32,984 nt of DNA, from contig JAIXTY010000163.1 of NCBI GenBank assembly GCA_027483705.1, positions 1 through 32,984 on the forward strand. The letters run 5' to 3'. This document shows positions 1 to 7,424 of the stretch, in pieces; the stretch's first letter is position 1, and each line of letters begins with the position of its first letter. The notes beneath the pieces are model-generated. The model searched no databases and was not told the origin of the DNA. It was given only the letters and a program-made list of their open reading frames with translations. This DNA is from Rubrivivax sp. (lineage in GTDB: Bacteria > Pseudomonadota > Gammaproteobacteria > Burkholderiales > Burkholderiaceae_C). The position numbers and the translations under genes were made by a program.

Positions 1-439
1 GGCACAGCTCGGTGAACTCGGGCTCCAGTTGCGCCCAGGCCGTGTTCACGCTGCCCGGTGGCTTCTGCCAAGCGCCTGGGTCGCGGCTGCCCGGCTGGCG
101 GCCGTGCGGCACCGCGCGTTCGATCGCCGAACGTAGCGGGCCCAGGTTATCCGGCAGGTCCTCTGCACGCAGTGTGGTCTTGGCGGCCATCATCCCGCAG
201 CCGACGTCCACGCCCACCGCGGCCGGGATGATGGCCCTCAGCGTGGGGATCACCGAGCCCACGGTAGCGCCGATGCCGAAATGCACGTCGGGCATGGCCG
301 CGATGTGCGGGTAGACGATGGGCAGGCGAGCGGCGTTGGTCAGCTGGCGCTTGGCCTCCTCTTCGACGGGCACGCCGCGCGTCCACATCTTGATTGGCAC
401 GCCGCCACCCACGTCCTGGTGGATGTAGTTCGTTTCCAT
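1..439 (-). CDS. rtcB: RtcB-family RNA-splicing ligase, N-terminal part (cut by window edge)
   Basis: RtcB joins RNA 2',3'-cyclic-phosphate or 3'-phosphate ends to 5'-OH ends using GTP and Mn2+; it heals tRNAs and other RNAs cut by endonucleases. Only the first 146 codons are in the window. Visible family signatures are the DVHFGIGATVGSVIP stretch (residues 51-65) and VDVGCGM (77-83), whose Asp78 and Cys81 match the conserved metal ligands of the family. The start is ATG at 439-437, preceded on the minus strand by GGGAG at good spacing. It lies 51 bp downstream of the slipin gene on the same strand and probably shares its transcript. No archease, RtcA or RtcR gene is in view, although the locus continues beyond the left edge. 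Family assignment is very secure; the full length cannot be judged. Confidence 0.93.
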   Translation of the reverse strand, partial: METNYIHQDVGGGVPIKMWTRGVPVEEEAKRQLTNAARLPIVYPHIAAMPDVHFGIGATVGSVIPTLRAIIPAAVGVDVGCGMMAAKTTLRAEDLPDNLGPLRSAIERAVPHGRQPGSRDPGAWQKPPGSVNTAWAQLEPEFTELC

Positions 440-490
440 GATTCATTCTCCCAGTCCAGGGGAGACGGCCGATGCCGCCTCCCCCAACAC

Positions 491-1627
491 TCAACGCAGC
501 TTCACAAGCCCGTTGAGAACTTGGTCCAGACCCCCGAACACGGAGATCTTGTCGATGCGCTCGGCCACGCGTTCCAGCGTCTCGAGCTCCTTCATGCGCA
601 GCGCAACAGGGTTGCCCTCCATCACCTTCGCGGTGTTGAGCAGTGAGCGCGTGGCAGCGGTCTCTTCACGGCGTCGGATCACGTTGGCTTCTGCAGCCTT
701 GCCGGCCTCGACCACCTGGGCGAGGATGGTCTTCATCTCGCCCGGCAGCACGATGTCCTTCACGCCCACGCCGTCCAGCTGCAGGCCGTAGCCGGCCAGC
801 TTGGCAGTCACCTGGGCGGTCACGACCTCGTCGATGACCGTCTTGTTCTCCAGCAGTTCGTCGAGCGAACGCGTGCCCACGGCCGCTCGCAGGCCGAACT
901 GCAGCTCGCGGTACAGGTGCTCCGCGGGCTTGGCCAGTTCCTTGAAGGCCTTCAGAACGTCCGTGTAGCGCCACGTGGCTGACAGGTTCAATCGGAGTGA
1001 CACCTTGTCACGGGTCAGGATCTCCTGACCCGTGACTTCCAGCGCCTGCAGCCGCAGGTCCACTTGCTCGACCGCCAAGTTACGGTTGAACTTCCAGAAC
1101 GCATACGAGCCGGCCGGCAGCAGCCGCTCGACCTTGCCGTCGACCGACAGGATGCCGGCGCCGTGGTCGGGCACCTGCACCTGCAGCACGCCGGCCAGGC
1201 CCGCCACCGAGCGCGGGCGCAGCTGCGTTTGCTGCAGGCGCGTCACCACGGCGGCCGGCACGTCGGCCGACGCCGCGATGTCGATGACCTCCACCCGCAC
1301 GTCAACCAGACCCTTCCAGTACAGGCGGCGGGTGGCCGGCGCGAGCACCTCGACCAGCAGTCCGTTCTCGGTGCGCAGGCCGACCTGGTGCTCGTTCAGT
1401 TCCACGCGCACGAACTCGGCCGCCACGACCTGCGGCTCCTTGGCCATCAGGTACTCGGCGATGGCATGCGTGAACCCCGGCTGCTCGAGCGCGAAGCGCT
1501 CCACCTGCAGCCGGTCCAGTCCGGCGAGGAGCCAGTGCGTGCCGGGTTGCAGCACGCGTTCGAAATCGCCATTGCGCAGCAGCAGGCCGCGCTCGTTCTT
1601 CTTCACAGTGACACGCTGGATCTTCAT
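491..1627 (-). CDS. Slipin / SPFH (band 7) family protein
   Basis: This 378-residue protein is an SPFH/band-7 (slipin) protein. The N-terminus (VKKNERGLLLRNGDFERVL) and the C-terminus (NPVALRMKELETLERVAERI) match the cytosolic slipin type found beside rtcB in bacterial RNA-repair operons. I see no N-terminal hydrophobic segment, unlike membrane-anchored stomatins. A charged stretch around residues 290-350 (AGKAAEANVIRRREETAATR) looks coiled-coil prone, as expected for SPFH oligomers. The start ATG follows AAGGAGA at 7-8 nt. Its biochemical role is unknown; genomic association with RtcB is established for the family, and its position immediately upstream of rtcB supports a link to RNA repair. 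It is transcribed in the same direction as the tRNA array above it, separated by about 205 bp without a visible gene or clear terminator. Confidence 0.88.
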   Translation of the reverse strand: MKIQRVTVKKNERGLLLRNGDFERVLQPGTHWLLAGLDRLQVERFALEQPGFTHAIAEYLMAKEPQVVAAEFVRVELNEHQVGLRTENGLLVEVLAPATRRLYWKGLVDVRVEVIDIAASADVPAAVVTRLQQTQLRPRSVAGLAGVLQVQVPDHGAGILSVDGKVERLLPAGSYAFWKFNRNLAVEQVDLRLQALEVTGQEILTRDKVSLRLNLSATWRYTDVLKAFKELAKPAEHLYRELQFGLRAAVGTRSLDELLENKTVIDEVVTAQVTAKLAGYGLQLDGVGVKDIVLPGEMKTILAQVVEAGKAAEANVIRRREETAATRSLLNTAKVMEGNPVALRMKELETLERVAERIDKISVFGGLDQVLNGLVKLR

Positions 1628-1832
1628 GGTTTTCTCCTTGTCTTAGCGTGTGGGGCAATGGGGTGCCGCTTCAGGGGCGGTCGCGGACGACGGATGCCAG
1701 GGTCCGGCAACCGCAGCGGACGTCGGCGGCCTCCTCCCTGGGACCCCCTCGGCTGGCTGCGGCGGCGAAGCCCCGCTTGCCCGTCGCACGGGCGGCCGCC
1801 GCTGTCGCGGCGGGTGGTCTTGCGACCGGTTC

Positions 1833-1909
1833 TGGTGCTTGGAGCGGGAGTCGAACCCGCGACAGACGACTTATCAGGTCGTTGCTCTACCCGACTGAGC
1901 TATCCAGTG
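1833..1909 (-). tRNA. tRNA-Ile(GAT)-like, acceptor stem partly unpaired
   Basis: Cloverleaf seen directly. D stem GCTC/GAGC, anticodon stem ACGAC/GTCGT with loop CTGATAA (U33, anticodon GAT), T stem GCGGG/CCCGC with TTCGACT loop, discriminator A and encoded CCA. The acceptor strands CACTGGA and TCCAAGC pair at only the four inner positions; pairs 1-72, 2-71 and 3-70 fail. The 5' end abuts (by 2 nt overlaps) the CCA of the remnant at 1908. Ile(GAT) normally sits in rRNA operons, so this is probably an extra or decoy copy. Confidence 0.75.
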
Positions 1910-1986
1910 GCGGCCCTCCAGGAATCGAACCTGGCAGCGCGAGCTGCGATCCATCGAGGGTCAGGGATCCACCGTTTCCGAGCGAT
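1908..1986 (-). pseudogene. tRNA-like remnant (T arm and CCA only recognisable)
   Basis: The minus strand shows a good T arm (CCAGG, TTCGATT, CCTGG) followed by AGGGCC-G-CCA, immediately before tRNA-Ile. Upstream there is a CAGC-TCGC-GCTG hairpin that could be a long variable arm, but I cannot build an anticodon arm with a 7-nt loop, and no 5' strand complementary to the acceptor is present. The 5' limit is approximate. It is either a decayed tRNA or a tRNA-like structured element. Confidence 0.45.
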
Positions 1987-2035
1987 GCGGCATGGGCGGC
2001 ACCGACAGGCCGAGGCCCGGGTGCTACCCACCAGC

Positions 2036-2051
2036 GGGGTTCACGAACCCC
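2036..2051. other. Perfect hairpin downstream of the HNH gene
   Basis: GGGGTTC-AC-GAACCCC forms a 7-bp hairpin about 50 bp past the HNH stop codon. There is no T tract on the minus strand, so it may be an RNA-processing or stabilising structure rather than a terminator. Confidence 0.4.
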
Positions 2052-2100
2052 GGCCTGTGAGCGTCGCCTTTCACGGCAGATGCGTGGGCGCCCGGGCCTC

Positions 2101-2676
2101 TCAGCTCAGGCGCGATCCTTTCGGCAGGCGCGAGGTCAGCCACTCGTGCACGTCCGCCCGGATGTGCCGGCCCTCGAGCAGGAACGCCTCGAAGCGGCTG
2201 GGCACGTAGGGCAGGTACAGCAGCGGCATGCGCGCTTCCTCCGGCGTGCGGTCGGCCTTGCGGCCGTTGCACGCGCCACAGGCCGTGACCAAGTTCATCC
2301 AGGTCCAGCCACCACCGCGCGACTGCGGCACGACGTGGTCGCACGACAGCTGCGCTTCGGCGAACCGCTGCCCGCAGTACGCGCACGTGAAGCGGTCACG
2401 GCGGAACAGCTTGACCTTCGCGAAGGCCGGTACGATGTCGAACAGGTTCCGCTTCGAAGCGCCAGCCAGCGCGATGATCGGGTGAACTTCGATCACCGAC
2501 TGGCAGCCGCGGGCGACGTTGAAGCCGCCGCGCAGCTGGGCCAAGGGGCGCGCACCGTCGATCCAGGCCACCGAGCCCGTGGCCACATGAACGGCCGCCT
2601 GCTCGAGCGAGATCCATGCTTGCGGCGTGCCCTGGATGTCGAGTTGCAGCACGTGGCTGTGGGTGTTGCGGTGCAT
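2101..2676 (-). CDS. HNH endonuclease embedded in the tRNA array
   Basis: A 191-residue protein with a C-terminal HNH nuclease module. A first zinc pair is at FTCAYCGQRF (Cys98, Cys101), the catalytic Asp-His at LSCDHVVPQSRGG (Asp113, His114), a WMNLV block follows, and the second zinc pair is in ACGACNGRK (Cys133, Cys136). HNH domains cut nucleic acid with one divalent metal; the substrate here is unknown. The start is ATG at 2676, chosen for its strong AAGGGAGG site; a longer in-frame reading would begin inside tRNA-Gln and is rejected. Proteins of this size and tail (PLLYLPYVPSRFEAFLLEGR) are familiar from betaproteobacteria. Its position between tRNA-Gln and tRNA-Ile, in one orientation, implies cotranscription. 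It might be a homing-type passenger or a functional nuclease of the repair locus. Confidence 0.9.
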   Translation of the reverse strand: MHRNTHSHVLQLDIQGTPQAWISLEQAAVHVATGSVAWIDGARPLAQLRGGFNVARGCQSVIEVHPIIALAGASKRNLFDIVPAFAKVKLFRRDRFTCAYCGQRFAEAQLSCDHVVPQSRGGGWTWMNLVTACGACNGRKADRTPEEARMPLLYLPYVPSRFEAFLLEGRHIRADVHEWLTSRLPKGSRLS

Positions 2677-2715
2677 GGGTGGCCTCCCTTCTGCGGCCTT
2701 GGATGTGGATGGATC

Positions 2716-2791
2716 TGGCAGCGGCGGTTGGATTCGAACCAACGTCCCCAGCTTCAAAGGCTGGTGTCTGAGGCCTCTCGACTACACCGCA
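2716..2791 (-). tRNA. tRNA-Gln(TTG)
   Basis: The anticodon stem CCAGC/GCTGG encloses loop CTTTGAA, anticodon TTG with U33. The T stem GTTGG/CCAAC has loop TTCGAAT. The acceptor TGCGGTG pairs with CGCCGCT except at 1-72; the discriminator is G and CCA is encoded. U1 and G73 are normal glutamine identity features. The D stem is short (GTC/GAC). It appears functional. Confidence 0.85.
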
Positions 2792-2836
2792 TCGGATTGA
2801 TCACCTGTGCGCTTCAGCGCCGGTAGTGATGGCGCT

Positions 2837-2932
2837 TCACGCCATCAAGGCTTGACGCCCGTCCCGGACGGGAAGCCGCGGCGTCGTTTGCTCATGGTCG
2901 TGAAAGCACGCGTCGTCTCTGGAGCGCTTCAT
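2837..2932 (-). CDS. Candidate 31-residue small protein in the tRNA array
   Basis: A short reading frame of 31 codons plus TGA lies between the Met-like tRNA and tRNA-Gln. It starts at ATG 2932, preceded by a near-ideal GAGGAGG Shine-Dalgarno 6-7 nt upstream, which is the main reason to list it. The peptide begins MKRSRDD and is charged, with His and Arg residues, one Cys, and no membrane segment or known motif. The stop falls in a GATGGCG/CGCCATC hairpin (2829-2847). A second overlapping frame inside it (start near 2893, MSKRRRG) has no comparable ribosome site. It could be a real microprotein, a leader peptide, or chance; I do not recognise it. Confidence 0.35.
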   Translation of the reverse strand: MKRSRDDACFHDHEQTTPRLPVRDGRQALMA

Positions 2933-2964
2933 GGCACACCTCCTCGGGTCGTTGATGGATGGAG

Positions 2965-3036
2965 TCGTCCAGGGTTGGGACGATCCACCGACCTTCGCCT
3001 CATGAGGGCGCCGCTCTTCCGCTGAGCCACCGGACT
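2965..3036 (-). tRNA. tRNA-Met-like (anticodon CAT), T loop altered and no CCA
   Basis: The anticodon loop CTCATGA (anticodon CAT) sits on a 4-bp CGCC/GGCG stem; the D stem is GCTC/GAGC. The acceptor AGTCCGG pairs with CTGGACG at six of seven positions. The T arm is abnormal: GGTGG/CAACC has one mismatch and the loop is ATCGTCC, lacking the invariant T54. After discriminator A the DNA reads CTC, not CCA. A CAT anticodon could mean Met, fMet or Ile2. It is probably a decaying or tRNA-like copy. Confidence 0.6.
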
Positions 3037-3042
3037 GGTGTG

Positions 3043-3129
3043 TGGTCCCCTCGGTCCGAGTCGAACGGACATGCCCGCGTGGGCCCCGGTTTCTGAGACC
3101 GGTGCGTCTGCCATTTCCGCCACAAGGGG
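3043..3129 (-). tRNA. tRNA-Leu(CAG)
   Basis: The acceptor CCCCTTG pairs with CGAGGGG throughout. The anticodon stem CCGGT/ACCGG holds loop CTCAGAA (anticodon CAG). A long variable arm GCCC-ACGC-GGGC, typical of leucine tRNAs, is followed by T stem GTCCG/CGGAC with TTCGACT loop, discriminator A and encoded CCA. This is the best-formed tRNA of the array. Confidence 0.92.
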
Positions 3130-3136
3130 GTGATGC

Positions 3137-3212
3137 TGGCGCCCCGTGCGGGAGTCGAACCCGCGGCTTCCGGCTAGACGGGCCGGCACTCTGGCCGCTG
3201 AGTTAACGAGGC
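3137..3212 (-). tRNA. tRNA-Asp(GTC) with C33
   Basis: The acceptor GCCTCGT pairs fully with ACGGGGC (one G-U). D stem is ACTC/GAGT, anticodon stem CCGGC/GCCGG, T stem GCGGG/CCCGC, discriminator G (as for Asp) and encoded CCA. The anticodon loop is CCGTCTA, so position 33, almost always U, is C, and position 38 is A. Structure is otherwise intact. Confidence 0.85.
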
Positions 3213-3221
3213 GTTGATTTG

Positions 3222-3297
3222 TGGTGGAGGTGACAGGGTTCGAACCCGCAACCTGCCGCTTGCAAGGCGGCTGCTCTGCCTGCTGCGCGACGGGGGA
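3222..3297 (-). tRNA. tRNA-Ala(TGC)-like, acceptor stem unpaired
   Basis: The anticodon stem GCCGC/GCGGC holds loop CTTGCAA (anticodon TGC). The T arm GCGGG-TTCGAAC-CCTGT, discriminator A and encoded CCA are good, and the 3' acceptor strand is CACCTCC. The 5' strand before the D arm is TCCCCCG, which pairs only at 7-66, so the acceptor helix and the G3-U70 alanine identity pair are missing. The D stem GCGC/GAGC has one mismatch. It is unlikely to be charged normally. Confidence 0.65.
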
Positions 3298-3344
3298 GAG
3301 GTTCCACTTCGGCTGTGCCCAAGCGCGAGCGTCCCGTCGGACGT

Positions 3345-3402
3345 GGTGTCTCGCTGCACGTGGTCTGGCCAAGGACCGCGCACATCCCGGACCACCAACA
3401 CC
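3345..3402 (-). ncRNA. Possible structured RNA in the 143-bp gap between tRNA-Ala and tRNA-Gly
   Basis: The gap 3298-3440 has no T-arm consensus and no convincing gene. On the minus strand a nested fold is possible: outer GGTGT/ACACC (3398-3402 with 3345-3349) and inner GTGGTC/GACCAC (3390-3395 with 3360-3365). Y RNAs accompany some RtcB loci together with Ro60 (Rsr), but no Ro60 gene is seen here, so no function is assigned. Confidence 0.25.
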
Positions 3403-3440
3403 TTGTGATGTGGCCTCGGAGTGCATGGACACACCCGAAG

Positions 3441-3516
3441 TGGAGCAGATGACGAGTCTCGAACTCGTGGCCTCGGCCATGGCGTGGCCGCGCTCTACCC
3501 ACTGAGCTACATCCGC
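3441..3516 (-). tRNA. tRNA-Gly(GCC) with C33, first of the array
   Basis: The acceptor GCGGATG pairs fully with CATCTGC (one G-U). D stem is GCTC/GAGC, anticodon stem CGGCC/GGCCG, T stem ACGAG/CTCGT with TTCGAGA loop, discriminator T (as for Gly) and encoded CCA. The anticodon loop is ACGCCAT: position 33 is C instead of U and position 38 is T. It is the promoter-proximal tRNA. Confidence 0.86.
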
Positions 3517-3567
3517 AAAGGTTGCAAGGCATGCCATCGGCCAGTACCGATGCTGCCTTGCGGCAAC

Positions 3568-3580
3568 TTGTTAAAGAGCG
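3568..3580 (-). promoter_or_regulatory. boxA-type antitermination element in the array leader
   Basis: The minus strand reads CGCTCTTTAACAA, which differs from the E. coli rRNA boxA (TGCTCTTTAACAA) only at the first base. In rRNA operons boxA RNA binds NusB/NusE and protects long untranslated transcripts from Rho. It lies about 50 nt before the first tRNA, as expected for a stable-RNA leader. Confidence 0.65.
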
Positions 3581-3581
3581 T

Positions 3582-3597
3582 CCACCGCGAGCGGTGG
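3582..3597. other. Leader hairpin just upstream of boxA
   Basis: CCACCG-CGAG-CGGTGG forms a 6-bp stem with a tetraloop immediately before boxA in the transcript. With the hairpin at 3617-3636 it could play the boxB role of an rRNA-like leader. Confidence 0.45.
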
Positions 3598-3616
3598 TGC
3601 GATCACTCGATCGCGA

Positions 3617-3636
3617 GCCTGTGCCGATGCACAGGC
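3617..3636. other. boxB-like leader hairpin
   Basis: GCCTGTGC-CGAT-GCACAGGC is a perfect 8-bp stem with a 4-nt loop, about 37 nt upstream of boxA in the minus-strand transcript. The order hairpin then boxA resembles rRNA leaders. No T tract follows. Confidence 0.5.
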
Positions 3637-3656
3637 CTGGGTTGAAGTGAAAGGAA

Positions 3657-3689
3657 AGAGGCCCGGATCCTTTCGGAGTCCGGGCCTCT
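3657..3689 (-). terminator. Strong intrinsic terminator or attenuator in the leader
   Basis: AGAGGCCCGGA pairs with TCCGGGCCTCT, extended inside by TCC/GGA with a bulged G, a stem of up to 14 bp. On the minus strand it is followed by TTTCCTTT, so it reads as a Rho-independent terminator for leftward transcription. It sits between the promoter at 3964-3992 and boxA. It may therefore be an attenuator of the tRNA array, or it may end a short leader RNA. On the plus strand no T run follows. Confidence 0.65.
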
Positions 3690-3963
3690 GCGTAAAGAGC
3701 TGGGAAGACTGCGCTATGCGCTTCCTTCTCCCGGATGCATCTGGTCCTCCGCCCGATCCAGCCAGCAAAGGCTGGCCGGGGCGAACGTACCCTCGGTGCT
3801 GGCGTGCAGGCCGCTTGCCGGCAAGCCAAGCCCGGCGGCCGCACGCACGAACGCACCCAGACCCTGCATGGGTCGGTGTGTCCTGATGACGGTGCGTGCT
3901 TTCACGGTTCTGGCCTTGGTTGCAGTGAGTCTTGGCCGGCAAACCGGCGTCAGAGCGGAGGGG

Positions 3964-3992
3964 ACTGTAAAGACTCTTTACGGCAACGTCAA
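3964..3992 (-). promoter_or_regulatory. Sigma-70 promoter for the tRNA/RNA-repair island
   Basis: On the minus strand TTGACG (3992-3987) and TACAGT (3969-3964) are separated by exactly 17 bp, close to the sigma-70 consensus. Transcription would start near 3957 and run left through the leader into the tRNAs. The sequence after the -10 is GC-rich (CCCCTCC), reminiscent of stringently controlled stable-RNA promoters. Confidence 0.75.
3967..3981. promoter_or_regulatory. Perfect operator-like inverted repeat inside the promoter
   Basis: GTAAAGA-C-TCTTTAC is a perfect 7+7 inverted repeat filling most of the -35/-10 spacer and overlapping the -10. A protein bound here would block RNA polymerase. 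The adjacent XRE regulator at 4039 is the obvious candidate ligand, by inference. Confidence 0.7.
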
Positions 3993-4004
3993 GCGCCGGA
4001 GAGA

Positions 4005-4018
4005 ATGCCAAATGGCAT
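4005..4018. promoter_or_regulatory. Second inverted repeat before the regulator start
   Basis: ATGCCA-AA-TGGCAT is a perfect 6+6 repeat lying 20 bp before the regulator ATG and 13 bp upstream of the array -35. It could be an autoregulatory operator. Its sequence differs from the repeat at 3967, so it may bind another protein. Confidence 0.45.
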
Positions 4019-4038
4019 AGATCGCGACAACGCCGGAC

Positions 4039-4407
4039 ATGTCCAACACCACTCTCATCAGGCGACAGAACGTCATGGCGCTGTTCCAGGACTACGCGGA
4101 GCGCGCGCTGGCGAACGGAGCACCGCCCAAGGGGCTGGAGCAGGCCTTTGCGGCCACGCTGCAGATCTCACCCAGCATGTGGAGCCAGATCAAATCGTCG
4201 CGAACGATCGGTGACAAGCTGGCCAGGCAGGTGGAGGTGGCGACCGGACAGCCGGCGGGATGGCTGGACGAGGAGCGCAGGCAGACGGCACCCACAACTG
4301 CCGAGCTTGCGTTTCTTGATCTTGCGTTGGCGGCTTACCGCGCCACTGATGCTGCTGGACGGCGGGCATTGCGAAAGCAGTTGGAGGTGCTTGTCCCGAA
4401 GGTCTAG
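4039..4407 (+). CDS. XRE-type (lambda-repressor-like) transcriptional regulator
   Basis: A 122-residue protein with a CI/Cro-like helix-turn-helix at about residues 34-80. The recognisable pattern is AATLQISPSMWSQIKSSRTIGDKLARQVE followed by PAGWLDE, the IGDKLAR...PxGWLD signature common in phage-type repressors. No protease or ligand-binding domain is visible, only a 40-residue helical tail. It is divergent from the tRNA array promoter, whose spacer holds a perfect palindrome. I infer that it represses the array and probably itself. The ribosome site before ATG 4039 is weak. The usual rtc activator RtcR (sigma-54, CARF domain) is not present in the window and I find no sigma-54 promoter for the array, so control here appears different. 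What would relieve repression cannot be read from the sequence. Confidence 0.8.
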   Translation: MSNTTLIRRQNVMALFQDYAERALANGAPPKGLEQAFAATLQISPSMWSQIKSSRTIGDKLARQVEVATGQPAGWLDEERRQTAPTTAELAFLDLALAAYRATDAAGRRALRKQLEVLVPKV

Positions 4408-4589
4408 GCGGCGCTATCGGGAGAGTAGGAGCAGGTCGCGGATCCGTGTGACAGCCGCCCCCAGCAGCCAACTTGGGCCGCTGAACGACTACCTGGATGC
4501 CGCTACTCATCTCTGCTGGGTATCGGCAGCTGCAGCCATACCTCGCCTTGCCCTCCGGGTCGTTCCACAAAGGGTTCTGGTCAGCGGCA

Positions 4590-5014
4590 GCGGGGCCGGC
4601 GCCTTGCAGACCGAGCTCTTCACCTTCGGCGGCGCCACTGGCGCGGGGGTCTTCCGGGCGAGCTTCACCATCGACGGCACGCTGTTCACGCAGGGCCGCA
4701 CCGAACACGTGGTCGTCTTTTCCCATGCGATCAACGGCAGGCCGACCCTCACGACCTTCCGCATCCAGGACGCCCGCGGCAGCCTGACGCTGTACACGCC
4801 CACCGGCTACGTCGGCGCGCTGCCCGGGCTTGCGGTCAGCGGCAACAACGCCGTCGGCCAGCAGGTCACGGGCAGCGGCACGCGGTACTTGGCCGCCGAG
4901 GGTGCCCGAGCCGGCCTCGGCCGGGCTGATGCTGGCCGGCGCGCTGGCCTTGGGCTGGCAGCTGCGTCGTCGCCCGGCCCCCACGCGGCCACGGAGCGCG
5001 GCCGGCCAGCCTGA
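4590..5014 (+). pseudogene. Frame-broken remnant of a PEP-CTERM secreted protein
   Basis: One plus-strand frame reads a coherent extracellular-type sequence (LQTELFTFGGATGAGVFRASFTIDGTLF... HVVVFSHAINGRPTLTTFRI). At about 4908 the reading must shift by one base to give VPEPASAGLMLAGALALGW-QLRRRP, a classic PEP-CTERM sorting tail (PEP motif, hydrophobic helix, Arg cluster). In the tail frame no stop follows at the expected place, while the upstream frame stops at 5014. No start codon with signal peptide precedes the coherent part, so the N-terminus is also missing. I call it a decayed gene; a sequencing indel could explain the single shift but not the absent N-terminus. Bases 4408-4589 hold nothing I recognise. 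Confidence 0.7.
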
Positions 5015-5024
5015 AGCGCCGGCT

Positions 5025-5030
<6 letters not shown>
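5009..5030. terminator. Hairpin between convergent genes
   Basis: GCCTGAAGC-GCCG-GCTTCAGGC is a perfect 9-bp stem containing the stop codon region of the molybdopterin oxidoreductase. No U tract follows on either strand, so its efficiency as an intrinsic terminator is doubtful. Confidence 0.5.
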
Positions 5031-7361
<2,331 letters not shown>

Positions 7362-7384
7362 CGGGCGTGTCTCCTGTCGCAGCC

Positions 7385-7401
7385 ACTATACTTTTTATAT
7401 G
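7385..7401. promoter_or_regulatory. AT-rich promoter/operator region shared by the oxidoreductase and hxlR-type genes
   Basis: In very GC-rich surroundings the 63-bp divergent gap contains ACTATACTTTTTATATG, with TATAC/TATA half sites around T4-5 and a TATACT -10-like hexamer on the plus strand (7387-7392). It is the probable binding site of RNA polymerase and the HxlR protein. Confidence 0.45.
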
Positions 7402-7424
7402 AACAGCCGCAAGCCCGCCCGAGC

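Noticed and set aside
3517..3560. Sigma-54-like TGGCATGCCTTGCA before tRNA-Gly on the minus strand
   Set aside because: GG and GC are only 8 nt apart instead of 10, and it would start within the first tRNA. The sigma-70 promoter at 3964 is far better.
1064..3856. Long open frames on both strands across the tRNA array (for example 1064-2209, 1648-2826, 3203-3856)
   Set aside because: They read through tRNA genes and the slipin gene, have tRNA-derived translations (such as VAQQAEQP) and no ribosome sites; they are consequences of high GC.
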